Origin: Pseudomonas taeanensis MS-3
Lineage (GTDB): Bacteria; Pseudomonadota; Gammaproteobacteria; Pseudomonadales; Pseudomonadaceae
Assembly: GCF_000498575.2 (NCBI RefSeq)
Contig: NZ_AWSQ01000009.1
Coordinates: 186,001 to 250,000, forward strand
Length of the DNA: 64,000 nucleotides
Reading direction: 5' to 3'
This document shows, piece after piece, positions 1 to 8,504 of the stretch. Position numbers and translations under genes: made by a program. The notes under the pieces were generated by a model. The model was not told the origin of the DNA, ran no database searches, and was given only the letters and a program-made list of their open reading frames with translations. Numbering within the stretch: position 1 is the stretch's first letter; each line of letters begins with the position of its first letter.

Positions 1-1
1 A

Positions 2-1525
2 TTTACGATTATCGATCCGGTTTATGCCGACTCTATTTACAGTGCGGCCAAAGGCTTTATTGCCTCGAAGCTGGCCTGGTATTACGTCGGTATCATGAGC
101 TTCTTTCTGTTTTTCGCTGTTTGGCTGATCTTCAGTCGTTATGGCAGCATCCGCCTGGGTAAGGACAGCGACAGGCCCGAGTTCAGTAACTTCTCCTGGT
201 TTTCCATGTTGTTCGGCGCGGGTATTGGTATCGGTATTCTGTTCTGGAGTATCGCCGAGCCGATCTACCACTTTCAAAGCACTCCCTTCATCGCTGAAGG
301 GCAGGCGATGACCGCAGAGGCGGCACAGGTCGCCATGCGCATTGCGATCTTCCATTGGGGCCTGCACGGTTGGGCACTGTTTGCGGCTTTCGGATTGATG
401 CTGGCTTATTTTTCCTACCGCAAGGGCTTGCCGCTGTCGATCCGCTCCTGCCTGTACCCGCTGCTGGGGGAGCGTATCTATGGGCCGCTGGGGCATGCCG
501 CGGACCTGCTGGCGGTATTCGGCACGGTATTCGGTATCGCTACATCGCTTGGCTTGGGCGCGCAGCAGATGAACGCGGGGCTGCAATACCTGTTGGGCAT
601 TGAGGTGTCGATCAGCAATCAGGTGATCCTGATCGCGGTGATCTCGGTGATTGCCACCGCCTCGGTACTGAGCGGCGTGAACAAGGGAATTCGCATCCTC
701 AGTGAGCTGAACATGCAGCTGACCATGGTGATTCTGGCGCTGTTCGTTATTTGTGGCCCGACGGCCTACCTGATCGGCGCCTTCGTCACCAACTCAGGCG
801 ACTACCTGGCCAATGTCGTGCAGTTGGGCATGTGGGTCGATCCCGATCCGAAGAGTGAGTGGCAGGGCTGGTGGACCGTCTTCTACTGGGGCTGGTGGAT
901 CGCTTGGGCGCCGTTCTGCGGCATATTCATCGCGCGTATCTCCAAGGGTCGCACCATTCGTGAGTTCGTCCTGGGTGTGCTGATCGCGCCGACCGTACTG
1001 GCAACCTTCTGGATCACCATCTTCGGTAACACCGCCATGTTCATCGAGCTGTTTGGTGGCGGTGGTGTGACGGCGGCTGTCAATGAAGACATCACCATGG
1101 CCTTGTTCAAAACCATCGAACTGATGGGCCTGGGCCAGGTGCTGACACTGCTGATCGCGGGCATCTGTACCCTGTTGCTGGTGACCTACTTCGTCACTTC
1201 GGCCGACTCCGCCACATTGGTCATTTGCACGCTAATCTCCATGGGCCACGAACATCCGCCGGCTCGTCTCAGGATCTTCTGGGGCGTGGCCATCGGCGCC
1301 GTAGCCGCTGGGTTGCTGTTTGCCGGTGGGCTCAAGGCCCTGCAAACGGCCTCCATAGTCGCTGCGCTACCGTTCTCGTTCGTGGTCATGCTGTCTACTT
1401 TCGGCTTCATCAAAGCGCTGCGCCAGGAACCGGTAACAGGCAAGGCTGCTGAAAACGTCAAGGCGGCGCAGGCGACTGAGGTACCGATTGCCATCGAGCC
1501 TGCGGCTGCCCCTGGCGGCCTCTGA
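2..1525 (+). CDS. BCCT-family transporter (DddT-like), 5' end outside window
   Basis: The reading frame is open from base 2 to the stop at 1525, so the N-terminus lies outside the window; an internal Met at 95 is not the start. About 507 residues are visible. It is a polytopic inner-membrane protein with BCCT hallmarks: FGAGIGIGILFWSIAEP in the early helices and a Trp-rich segment (WGWWIAWAPFCG) followed by FIARISKGRTIREF. The family imports quaternary ammonium or sulfonium compounds such as betaine, choline, carnitine and DMSP. It lacks the long cytoplasmic C-terminal extension of BetT-type choline transporters. It is followed on the same strand by an iron alcohol dehydrogenase and an MmsA-type dehydrogenase, the order seen in DMSP clusters, so DMSP uptake (DddT) is the favoured reading. 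Family assignment is secure; the substrate is inferred. Confidence 0.93.
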   Translation, partial: FTIIDPVYADSIYSAAKGFIASKLAWYYVGIMSFFLFFAVWLIFSRYGSIRLGKDSDRPEFSNFSWFSMLFGAGIGIGILFWSIAEPIYHFQSTPFIAEGQAMTAEAAQVAMRIAIFHWGLHGWALFAAFGLMLAYFSYRKGLPLSIRSCLYPLLGERIYGPLGHAADLLAVFGTVFGIATSLGLGAQQMNAGLQYLLGIEVSISNQVILIAVISVIATASVLSGVNKGIRILSELNMQLTMVILALFVICGPTAYLIGAFVTNSGDYLANVVQLGMWVDPDPKSEWQGWWTVFYWGWWIAWAPFCGIFIARISKGRTIREFVLGVLIAPTVLATFWITIFGNTAMFIELFGGGGVTAAVNEDITMALFKTIELMGLGQVLTLLIAGICTLLLVTYFVTSADSATLVICTLISMGHEHPPARLRIFWGVAIGAVAAGLLFAGGLKALQTASIVAALPFSFVVMLSTFGFIKALRQEPVTGKAAENVKAAQATEVPIAIEPAAAPGGL

Positions 1526-1533
1526 TATGAATC

Positions 1534-1559
1534 GCGCCGCGAACCCAGGTTCGCGGCGC
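1534..1559. other. GC-rich hairpin between the BCCT and dehydrogenase genes
   Basis: There is a perfect 11-bp inverted repeat (arms 1534-1544 and 1549-1559) around a CCAG loop. It starts 9 bases after the transporter stop. No T-run follows, so it is not a canonical intrinsic terminator; it could stabilise or partially attenuate the transcript within the operon. Confidence 0.6.
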
Positions 1560-1640
1560 ACCACTCACCCCCGGCAAGACTGCAGGATGTTGCACGGCGT
1601 GCACACCAACGGTTCTTGTCTCAGCAATAGCGGAGTCGCC

Positions 1641-2798
1641 ATGTCTACTCAAGTGATCCTCCCCCGCATCATGCAGATCGGCGAGGGCGCCAGCCAGGAT
1701 ATCCCCAACGTGCTGGCCAGCCTCGGCTGTACACGACCGCTGATCATCACCGACAAGATGATGGTGCAGCTGGGATACGCCAGCCGCATACAGGAAACCC
1801 TGGCGGGCCAGCAGATGAGCGCCGATGTGTTCGACGACACCGTGCCCGAGCCGACGGTTGCGTCCATCCAAGCCGGTGTCGAGAAAGCCCGCAACGGCGA
1901 TTACGACTGCATCATCGCCCTCGGCGGTGGTAGCCCGATCGACAGCGCCAAGGCCATTGCGATCCTCGCCAAGCATGGCGGCGAGATGCGCGACTACAAG
2001 TTTCCGCGCATCGTCATCGAGTCCGGCTTGCCGATCATCGCGGTGCCGACGACTGCGGGCACCGGCTCGGAGGTCACCCGGGTGACCATCATCGCCGATG
2101 AAAAAACCGACGAGAAGATGCTCTGCGTGGGTATCGGCTTCATGCCGGTGGCGGCGCTGATCGACTTCAGTCTGACCCTGAGCCTGCCGGCACGCATCAC
2201 CGCCGACACCGGCATCGATGCCCTGACCCACGCCATGGAAGCCTACGTCAGCAAGAAGGCCAGCCTCTACAGCGACAGCCAGGCCCTCTCGGCCATGCGC
2301 CTGATCGCGCCCAACCTGCGCCGCGCCTACCACGATGGCTCGGACAAGGCCGCGCGTGAGGCGATGATGCTCGGCTCGACCCTGGCCGGCGTGGCCTTTT
2401 CCAATGCCTCGGTGGCCCTGGTGCATGGCATGAGCCGCCCCATCGGCGCGCATTTCCATGTGCCCCATGGTCTGTCCAACGCCATGCTGCTACCGAGTGT
2501 CACCGCGTTCTCGATCCCGGCGGCTGCCGAGCGCTATGCCGACTGCGCGCGTGCCATGGGCGTGGCCAGCGAGCAGGACAGCGACGCAGTGGCCAACGAC
2601 AAGCTACTCAGCGAGCTGCGTGCGCTCAACGATGAGTTGCAGGTACCCACGCCCGAGCAGTTCGGCATCGACCGCCAGCAGTTCTTCGACCAGCTGCAGG
2701 TCATGGCGCAGCAGGCCCTGGCCTCAGGTTCACCGAACAACAACCCGCGCGTGCCAAGTAGCGACGAGATCATCGAGATCTACCAACAGCTCTGGTAA
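1641..2798 (+). CDS. Iron-containing alcohol dehydrogenase (DddB-like)
   Basis: This is a 385-residue group III metal-dependent alcohol dehydrogenase. Translation from the ATG at 1641 gives the usual family length, and the frame upstream overlaps the hairpin region. Visible are the nucleotide-binding GGGSPIDSAKA and the ligand region DALTHAMEAY. The metal ligands equivalent to FucO D196/H200/H263/H277 are D193, H197, H262 and H276. The FucO His267 position is Arg in the motif VHGMSRPIGA. The enzyme would oxidise or reduce a short hydroxy acid/aldehyde pair with NAD(P). Lying between a BCCT transporter and an MmsA-like dehydrogenase, it matches DddB, thought to oxidise 3-hydroxypropionate to malonate semialdehyde in DMSP catabolism. 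Family is certain; substrate is inferred from neighbours. Confidence 0.92.
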   Translation: MSTQVILPRIMQIGEGASQDIPNVLASLGCTRPLIITDKMMVQLGYASRIQETLAGQQMSADVFDDTVPEPTVASIQAGVEKARNGDYDCIIALGGGSPIDSAKAIAILAKHGGEMRDYKFPRIVIESGLPIIAVPTTAGTGSEVTRVTIIADEKTDEKMLCVGIGFMPVAALIDFSLTLSLPARITADTGIDALTHAMEAYVSKKASLYSDSQALSAMRLIAPNLRRAYHDGSDKAAREAMMLGSTLAGVAFSNASVALVHGMSRPIGAHFHVPHGLSNAMLLPSVTAFSIPAAAERYADCARAMGVASEQDSDAVANDKLLSELRALNDELQVPTPEQFGIDRQQFFDQLQVMAQQALASGSPNNNPRVPSSDEIIEIYQQLW

Positions 2799-2864
2799 GC
2801 CCCGTCTTTCAATAACCTTGGGCCCCGAGCCCGCGACCTGAATACTTTCCGAGGAATATCCGCG

Positions 2865-4361
2865 ATGAACACAGTAGGACACCTGATCAACGGCCAGATC
2901 ATCAGTGCAGGCGAGCGCTTTCAGGACGTGTACAACCCGTCCACCGGCGAAGTCAGCAAGCGCGTAGCGCTGGCCTCCAAGGCCACCGTCGAGCAGGCTA
3001 TTGCCGCCGCCGAGGCCGCGTTCCCTGAGTGGCGCAACACCCCGCCGATCAAGCGCGCGCGGGTGATGTTCCGCTTCAAGGAGCTGCTCGAGCAGAACGC
3101 CGATCGCATCGCGCAGATGATTGGCGAAGAGCACGGCAAGATTTCCCACGATGCCCTGGGCGAACTGCAGCGCGGCATCGAGAACGTCGAATACGCCTGC
3201 GGCGCCCCCGAGCTGCTCAAGGGTGAGCACAGCAAGAATGTCGGCCCGAATATCGATTCGTGGAGCGAGTTCCAGCCACTGGGCGTGGTGGCGGGGATCA
3301 CCCCGTTCAACTTCCCGGCGATGGTGCCGTTGTGGATGTTCCCGATGGCCATCGTCTGCGGCAACTGCTTCATCCTCAAGCCGTCCGAGCGTGATCCCAG
3401 CTCGACCCTGTTTATCGCCCAGCTGCTGCAGGAAGCGGGTCTGCCCGATGGCGTGATGACCGTCATCAATGGCGACAAGGAAGCGGTCGACACCCTGCTC
3501 AGCGACGAGCGCGTTCAAGCGGTCAGCTTCGTCGGCTCGACGCCGATTGCCGAGTACATCTACAAGACCGCCAATGCCAACGGCAAGCGCTGCCAGGCTT
3601 TGGGCGGGGCGAAGAACCACGCCATCGTGATGCCCGATGCCGATATGGATAACGCGGTTAACCAACTGCTTGGTGCAGCCTTCGGCTCCTCGGGCGAGCG
3701 TTGCATGGCGCTGTCCGTTGCAGTCGCCGTGGGCGATGCGGCAGCCGATGCGCTGGTCGAGAAGATGCAGAAGGCCATGCAAGCCCTGAAGGTCGGCGCC
3801 TACTCGGAGAAGAGCAACGACTTCGGTCCGGTGATCACCAAGGCGCATCAACAGAAGGTCGTGGGCTACATCAACAGTGCCGAAGAGCAGGGCGCCACGA
3901 TCGTGGTCGATGGCCGCAACCCGCAGGTGGCCGGCTATGAGAACGGCTTCTTCGTCGGCGGCACGCTGATCGATAACGTTAGCCCGGAGATGCTCAGCTA
4001 CAAGGAAGAAATCTTCGGCCCGGTGCTGCAGGTCGTACGGGTCAACAGTATGCAGGAGGCCATGGACCTGATTGATGCCCACGAATATGGCAACGGTACC
4101 TGCATCTTCACCCGCGACGGTGAGGCCGCGCGCTACTTCTCCGACAACATCAAGGTCGGCATGGTCGGCATCAACGTGCCGCTGCCGGTGCCGGTGGCCT
4201 ACCACAGCTTCGGCGGCTGGAAGCGCTCGCTGTTCGGTGACCTGCATGCTTATGGCCCGGATGCCGTGCGCTTCTACACCAAGCGCAAAACCGTAACCCA
4301 GCGCTGGCCTTCGGCCGGGGTTCGGGAAGGCGCCGAGTTCTCCATGCCGACCATGAAATGA
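2865..4361 (+). CDS. CoA-acylating (methyl)malonate-semialdehyde dehydrogenase (DddC/MmsA-like)
   Basis: The 498-residue protein is an aldehyde dehydrogenase-superfamily enzyme of the MMSDH subgroup. It has the nucleotide-binding GITPFNFPAMVPLWMFP, a catalytic Cys280 in GSSGERCMAL, and KNHAIVMPDAD where hydrolytic ALDHs carry the general-base Glu, as expected for a CoA-acylating enzyme. It converts malonate or methylmalonate semialdehyde to acetyl- or propionyl-CoA with NAD+ and CoA. It starts 66 bases after the alcohol dehydrogenase and the two are followed by a shared terminator, so they probably form one operon. In valine catabolism mmsA is usually paired with mmsB; pairing with an iron ADH and a BCCT transporter instead points to a DddC role. 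Confidence 0.93.
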   Translation: MNTVGHLINGQIISAGERFQDVYNPSTGEVSKRVALASKATVEQAIAAAEAAFPEWRNTPPIKRARVMFRFKELLEQNADRIAQMIGEEHGKISHDALGELQRGIENVEYACGAPELLKGEHSKNVGPNIDSWSEFQPLGVVAGITPFNFPAMVPLWMFPMAIVCGNCFILKPSERDPSSTLFIAQLLQEAGLPDGVMTVINGDKEAVDTLLSDERVQAVSFVGSTPIAEYIYKTANANGKRCQALGGAKNHAIVMPDADMDNAVNQLLGAAFGSSGERCMALSVAVAVGDAAADALVEKMQKAMQALKVGAYSEKSNDFGPVITKAHQQKVVGYINSAEEQGATIVVDGRNPQVAGYENGFFVGGTLIDNVSPEMLSYKEEIFGPVLQVVRVNSMQEAMDLIDAHEYGNGTCIFTRDGEAARYFSDNIKVGMVGINVPLPVPVAYHSFGGWKRSLFGDLHAYGPDAVRFYTKRKTVTQRWPSAGVREGAEFSMPTMK

Positions 4362-4399
4362 GTGATACGCCGTAGCAGTCTGTTTCTGTTACAGGTCCT

Positions 4400-4435
4400 A
4401 GGCGACGTCCCTGAACAGGGGGGTCGCCTTTTTTG
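4400..4435 (+). terminator. Rho-independent terminator after the DddBC-like operon
   Basis: A 6-bp stem (GGCGAC at 4401-4406 with GTCGCC at 4423-4428) surrounds an inner CCCTG/CAGGG stem and is followed directly by a run of six T at 4429-4434. It lies 39 bases after the dehydrogenase stop. Confidence 0.85.
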
Positions 4436-4471
4436 CTATCCAGCGGTTGCTGCGCGCGTCGCGTGCCAGGC

Positions 4472-4525
4472 TAGGATCTGTTGCCGTTTCATTCGCGGCT
4501 CGCAATGAAACGGCAACAGATCCTA
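4472..4525. repeat. Perfect 22-bp inverted repeat upstream of the IclR gene
   Basis: The arms 4472-4493 and 4504-4525 are perfect reverse complements of 22 bases, separated by 10 bases. The right arm ends 16 bases before the IclR start codon, just upstream of its GGGGAG ribosome site. It could be an operator for the IclR protein, a strong 5'-UTR hairpin, or the remains of a mobile palindromic element. Confidence 0.85.
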
Positions 4526-4541
4526 ATGTGGGGAGAATGCA

Positions 4542-5324
4542 ATGAGTACGTCTGCCAGAGAAAAAGGCTCCTCGATTACCCGCGTGCTGGAAATCATCGA
4601 AGCGGTATCCAGGGCCGAACGGCCCATGTCTCCCGCCGACCTGGCCTACCAACTCGATATCCCCAAACCGAGCATTCATCGTCTGCTGGCGCAGCTTGAG
4701 GGTGATGGCTATCTGCAAACCAATATGCGCGGCCTGATCGTGCCGGGTTCGCGCATGCACGAAATTGCGCTTGGGGTACTCTACAGCGGGCGTTTCAAGG
4801 CGCCGCGCCAGTCCATCCTGCAGCGTCTGACCGCGGAAATTGGCGAGACCTGTGGCATCGCCATTCCCAATGGCACCGAGATGATCTATTACGATCGGGT
4901 GCAGACCGATCGACCGTTGCAGGTGCACCTGCCCATCGGCAGCCATACGCCAGCCTGGTGTACGGCCAGTGGCAAGCTCTACCTCAGCACGCTATCGAAG
5001 GAGCGCCGCCAGCGGATCATCCACAACCTGCCACTGCGTCAGTACGCCCGCAATACCCTGACCGATCCGCATGCCCTTGAGGCTGATCTGCTGAACATCA
5101 GAGCCAGTCAGGTGGGCACTGACAATGAAGAGTTTGTCGATGGTCTGGCCGCGTTTGCGGTGCCGGTAAAGGATCGTGATGGCCGGCTGTTCGCCTGTCT
5201 ATTCGTCCATGCGCCGCTGATCCGCAAGAGCCTGGATGAGCTGCTGACATATACTCCGCTCTTACGCCAAGCTGCAGTGGAGCTCGGTCAGCTAATCAGT
5301 GACCCGGAAGTCGGCATAGATTGA
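4542..5324 (+). CDS. IclR-family transcriptional regulator
   Basis: The 260-residue protein has an N-terminal winged helix-turn-helix (about residues 8-70: SSITRVLEIIEAV, then PKPSIHRLLAQLEGDGYL). The IclR effector-binding domain follows, with SHTPAWCTASGKLYLS and the C-terminal DNEEFVDGLAAFAVPVKD. The start at 4542 follows a GGGGAGA ribosome site; an in-frame Met-rich extension from 4481 would run through the inverted repeat and is disfavoured. The gene sits between the semialdehyde dehydrogenase operon and a LysR gene on the same strand, 13 bases before the latter, so both may regulate the adjacent catabolic genes. The inducer cannot be read from sequence. Confidence 0.93.
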   Translation: MSTSAREKGSSITRVLEIIEAVSRAERPMSPADLAYQLDIPKPSIHRLLAQLEGDGYLQTNMRGLIVPGSRMHEIALGVLYSGRFKAPRQSILQRLTAEIGETCGIAIPNGTEMIYYDRVQTDRPLQVHLPIGSHTPAWCTASGKLYLSTLSKERRQRIIHNLPLRQYARNTLTDPHALEADLLNIRASQVGTDNEEFVDGLAAFAVPVKDRDGRLFACLFVHAPLIRKSLDELLTYTPLLRQAAVELGQLISDPEVGID

Positions 5325-5337
5325 AAATGAGCACGAT

Positions 5338-6255
5338 ATGAAGAAAAGACTTCCCCCATTAAATTGGCTGCGCTCGTTTGAAGCGTCGGCCCGCCACCTG
5401 AATTTCACCCAGGCGGCGGCAGAGTTGAGCCTGACCCAGGCGGCCATCAGCCAGCAGGTCAAGGGCCTGGAATGCCAGTTGGGGGTCAACCTGTTCAAGC
5501 GCTTGCCCCGGGGGCTGGAGCTGACCGAGGCAGGCCAGGCCTACATGCCGGTGATTCATGAATCCATAGAGCGGCTGATCGCTGCGACGGATGAGCTGTT
5601 CGGCATGGGCCGAGTTCGACGGCTGATCATCAGAGTCAATCTGGTGTTTTTCACCACCTGGCTGGCGCCCCGGTTGGCTCGCTTCAGGGCGCGCCATCCT
5701 GAGATCAGCCTGCAGTTCACCAGCAATATCTGGCGGGATGAGCAGGGCAAGGAGGCGGATATGGAAATTCGTTACGGCAAGGGTAACTGGCCTGGCCTCA
5801 AGTCCATCCGGCTCAGTCGTGACGAACTGTTCCCGGTGTGCAGCCCCACGCTGCTCGATGGGCTAAGCCCACCCGATTCGCCCGAGGCTCTCACCGAGCA
5901 TACCTTGCTGCATGTCATCGGCTACGAAGAGGGCTGGGGTTACTGGCTCAAACAAACGGGCTTTCAGCACCTGGATGCCTCTCAGGGGATGCAGTTCGAT
6001 ACGCTGATCACCGCCATGGAAATGGCGGCCCTGGGCCATGGCTTGGCACTGGGGCGCACCTCCCTGGTTGCGGAAATGCTGGCCAGTGGGCGTTTGGTGG
6101 CCCCTTTCGAGCAACGGATCAACTCCTCAGAGTCGTTCTATCTGACCTGCCCGACTCACCAGTACATGCACCCCAATGCCGAGGCGTTCTGGGCCTGGCT
6201 GATCGAGGAAGCAGAGGCGGAAAACGACCATCTTCACCCTGCATCCGGCGCCTAG
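5338..6255 (+). CDS. LysR-family transcriptional regulator (GcvA-like; DddR candidate)
   Basis: The 305-residue protein has a canonical LysR helix-turn-helix at the N-terminus (LPPLNWLRSFEASARHLNFT, then AAISQQVKGLE and LGVNLFKRLPRGLELTEAG). The effector domain is of GcvA type, including EEGWGYWLKQTGF and ALGHGLALGRTSLVAEML. It follows the IclR gene by 13 bases on the same strand and is probably co-transcribed. LysR-type DddR controls DMSP genes in Marinomonas-type clusters, and this gene's position fits that role; the assignment is an inference. Confidence 0.92.
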   Translation: MKKRLPPLNWLRSFEASARHLNFTQAAAELSLTQAAISQQVKGLECQLGVNLFKRLPRGLELTEAGQAYMPVIHESIERLIAATDELFGMGRVRRLIIRVNLVFFTTWLAPRLARFRARHPEISLQFTSNIWRDEQGKEADMEIRYGKGNWPGLKSIRLSRDELFPVCSPTLLDGLSPPDSPEALTEHTLLHVIGYEEGWGYWLKQTGFQHLDASQGMQFDTLITAMEMAALGHGLALGRTSLVAEMLASGRLVAPFEQRINSSESFYLTCPTHQYMHPNAEAFWAWLIEEAEAENDHLHPASGA

Positions 6256-6391
6256 CGGGGTTGCGCTCTGAGATAGCGCGGTGGCTTTCTCGTGGTGTGT
6301 GCGACAACAGGTTTCAGCCTGATGACGGGCTTGAGCCCGCAGTCCGCCCGACGCGAGGCTTGTGGCACACTGCGCGGCTGAGGAGATGACC

Positions 6392-6994
6392 ATGCCACGC
6401 CCCCATTGCCCACGCTGTAGCCGCCCGCTCGATCATTGTCTCTGTGCGCTGATCCCGTTGTTGCCTAGCGCCACCCGCGTCCTGATCCTGCAACACCCCA
6501 GTGAGCTCAAGCATGCGCTGAATACCGCGCGTCTGGCCGCCTTGGGCCTGAGTAATGCCGAGCTGCGAGTGGGCGAGGAGTTCGAGGATTTGTCAGCGCT
6601 GCTGGCGCAGCCGGGTTATCGAGCGTGTCTGCTGTTTCCGGGGGAGGACACGCAGCCGCTGCAGCAATTCGCCGCGCAGGCCGTCGATCAACCGGTGCTG
6701 CTGGTAGTGCCCGACGGCACCTGGCGTAAAGCGCGCAAATTGCTGCACCTCAATCCGTTACTGGCGGCCTTGCCGCGGGTGGCATTGCCGGAGGGGCTGC
6801 AATCGCGCTACCGCGTGCGCAAGGCGCCGATGTCGGGTGCGTTATCGACGGTGGAGGCGGTGGTCAGTGCGCTGAATATTCTCGAGGCGCCGGCGCAGTT
6901 CGACGCCTTGCTGAAGCCCTTCGAGGCGCTGATCGAAGGGCAAATCAAGGCGATGGGCGAGGACACTTTTCAACGCAACCACCTGCCCAGATAG
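6392..6994 (+). CDS. DTW-domain tRNA-uridine aminocarboxypropyltransferase (TapT/TuaA-like)
   Basis: The protein is 200 residues from the ATG at 6392, which has GGAG six bases upstream; the alternative ATG at 6386 overlaps that site. The N-terminus carries a likely zinc site (CPRCSRPLDHCLC). The family signature appears as VPDGTWRKARKLLHLNPLL, a DTW-type motif. Members transfer the aminocarboxypropyl group of S-adenosylmethionine to U47 of tRNA (acp3U). It stands alone, convergent with the lap exporter operon. Family is confident; activity is by homology. Confidence 0.85.
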   Translation: MPRPHCPRCSRPLDHCLCALIPLLPSATRVLILQHPSELKHALNTARLAALGLSNAELRVGEEFEDLSALLAQPGYRACLLFPGEDTQPLQQFAAQAVDQPVLLVVPDGTWRKARKLLHLNPLLAALPRVALPEGLQSRYRVRKAPMSGALSTVEAVVSALNILEAPAQFDALLKPFEALIEGQIKAMGEDTFQRNHLPR

Positions 6995-7018
6995 GTCCGC
7001 TGTCCAGGGGGCCATGGC

Positions 7019-7085
7019 GTAGCCCGGATGAAATCCGGGAAGCAGGACAGGGGCCGAGATTGTTTCCCGGATTTCTTCGGGCTAC
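7019..7085. repeat. Dispersed palindromic intergenic element (GTAGCCCGGATG type), paired arms
   Basis: The left arm at 7019-7041 starts GTAGCCCGGATGAAATCCGG. The right arm at 7064-7085 is its reverse complement apart from a one-base indel and a mismatch. It lies in the convergent gap between the DTW gene and lapC and may act as a bidirectional transcription end. Single-arm relatives occur at 36616 and 58332, so this is a repeat family within the genome. Confidence 0.75.
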
Positions 7086-7136
7086 GACGTCGAGCGCTTA
7101 GGCAAGGACTCAGGATCAGTTTTTACCCATCTGAAT

Positions 7137-8495
7137 TCAGCGCTCGCGCAGCGCCTCGGCACGGGCCTTGAGGACGGGTTTGAGCAGGTAGTCCAGCACG
7201 CTTTTTTCACCAGTGATGATGTCCACTGTGGCGATCATGCCGGGAATGATCAGCAGCGGATGCTCGGCGCTACCCAGGTGGCTTTGCTCGGTGCGTACCT
7301 GAATCAGGTAGAAGCTCTTACCTTCTTCGTCGGTGATGGTGTCGGCGCTGATCAGTTCCAGGTTGGCCTTGAGTCCACCGTAGATGGTGTAGTCGTAGGC
7401 GCTGAACTTGACCATGGCCTTCTGCCCCGGATGCAGAAACGCCACATCCTGCGGGCGCACCTTGGCTTCTATCAGCAAGCTGTCTTCCAGCGGCACTATC
7501 TCCAGCATGTCGCTGCCCGGCTGGACCACGCCACCGATGGTGCTGATCTTCAACTGCTTGATGATGCCCTTGACCGGGGAAATCACCGTGGTGCGACTGA
7601 CCCGGTCGTCAATGGCAGAGCTACTGGCAGTGATTTTTTTCAACTCGGTGCGGGCATCGTTGAGTTCCTTGAAGGCATCGGAGCGGAAGGCCAATTCGGA
7701 CTCTTCGACCTTGCTCTTTATCTCGTTGATGGCCGCTTCGGCCCGCGGGATGGCCAGGTTGGTGGCATTCAGTGAGCCGCGAACTTCGACGACGCTGCGG
7801 CGTAGACGGAGTATCTCAACCTGGGAAATCGCCCCGCTGGCGACCAGCGGTTGCGACATGTTCAACTCTTGCTGTAGCAGGCCGAGGCTGGAGCGGTACT
7901 GCTGAGATTTGGAGCGAAACTCCGCCAGCTCCTGGGTCTTCTGCCGCAGTTGCTCACCGAGGGTGCGTTGCTCGCTGTGCAGGCGCTGTAGCCGCGAGCG
8001 GTACAGTGCCAATTCATCTTCGGCCAGCTGTGGCGCGCTGCGGCTAATCTCCTCCGGCATGGCGATTGGACGGCCTTCGGCCTCGGCTGTCAGGCGTTCG
8101 ATGCGAGCGATCAGTGCCAGACGGTCGGCTTCGCTCTCACCTTGATTGGAGAGAAAGCGGGTGTCGTCAAGACGCAGCAGCACGTCACCCTTGGCCACGA
8201 CTTGGCCTTCGCGCACGAAAATTTCGCTGATGATGCCGCCCTCGAGATTCTGGATCACCTGAATCTTGCTGGAGGGGATGGCCTTGCCTTCGCCCGTGGT
8301 GACTTCTTCGAGCACGGCAAAATTTGCCCAGGCCAACGCCGCTATCAAGCAGGCAGCGACAGCCCACACCGTGACCCGCGAGAACCAGGGCGAGTCCTCG
8401 AGTATGGCGCCGTCCACTTCCGGCATGAACTCGGTGTCCTGCCGGTGCTGGCGCAGGCCGCCAAAGTAGTCGCGAATCGATTGGGTTCTCTCCAT
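7137..8495 (-). CDS. lapC: LapC: type I secretion membrane-fusion protein (HlyD family)
   Basis: The 452-residue periplasmic adaptor has one N-terminal transmembrane helix (about residues 42-63, AVAACLIAALAWANFAVLEE). A biotinyl/lipoyl-like half follows (VIQNLEGGIISEIFVREGQVV), then a long alpha-helical coiled coil (about 130-285) and the C-terminal HlyD barrel (VISPVKGIIKQLKISTIGGVV). It bridges the LapB ATPase and the LapE outer-membrane channel. It is the third gene of a tight lapE-lapB-lapC operon, 9 bases after lapB. The divergent neighbour is the LapA-type adhesin, its expected cargo. Confidence 0.93.
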   Translation of the reverse strand: MERTQSIRDYFGGLRQHRQDTEFMPEVDGAILEDSPWFSRVTVWAVAACLIAALAWANFAVLEEVTTGEGKAIPSSKIQVIQNLEGGIISEIFVREGQVVAKGDVLLRLDDTRFLSNQGESEADRLALIARIERLTAEAEGRPIAMPEEISRSAPQLAEDELALYRSRLQRLHSEQRTLGEQLRQKTQELAEFRSKSQQYRSSLGLLQQELNMSQPLVASGAISQVEILRLRRSVVEVRGSLNATNLAIPRAEAAINEIKSKVEESELAFRSDAFKELNDARTELKKITASSSAIDDRVSRTTVISPVKGIIKQLKISTIGGVVQPGSDMLEIVPLEDSLLIEAKVRPQDVAFLHPGQKAMVKFSAYDYTIYGGLKANLELISADTITDEEGKSFYLIQVRTEQSHLGSAEHPLLIIPGMIATVDIITGEKSVLDYLLKPVLKARAEALRER

Positions 8496-8504
8496 CAGTT
8501 CTTC

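Noticed and set aside
1458..4247. Long minus-strand open frames opposite the two dehydrogenase genes
   Set aside because: They are the expected antisense shadows of GC-rich genes. The plus-strand frames carry clear family motifs, and the minus frames are His/Arg/Gly-rich without recognisable domains.
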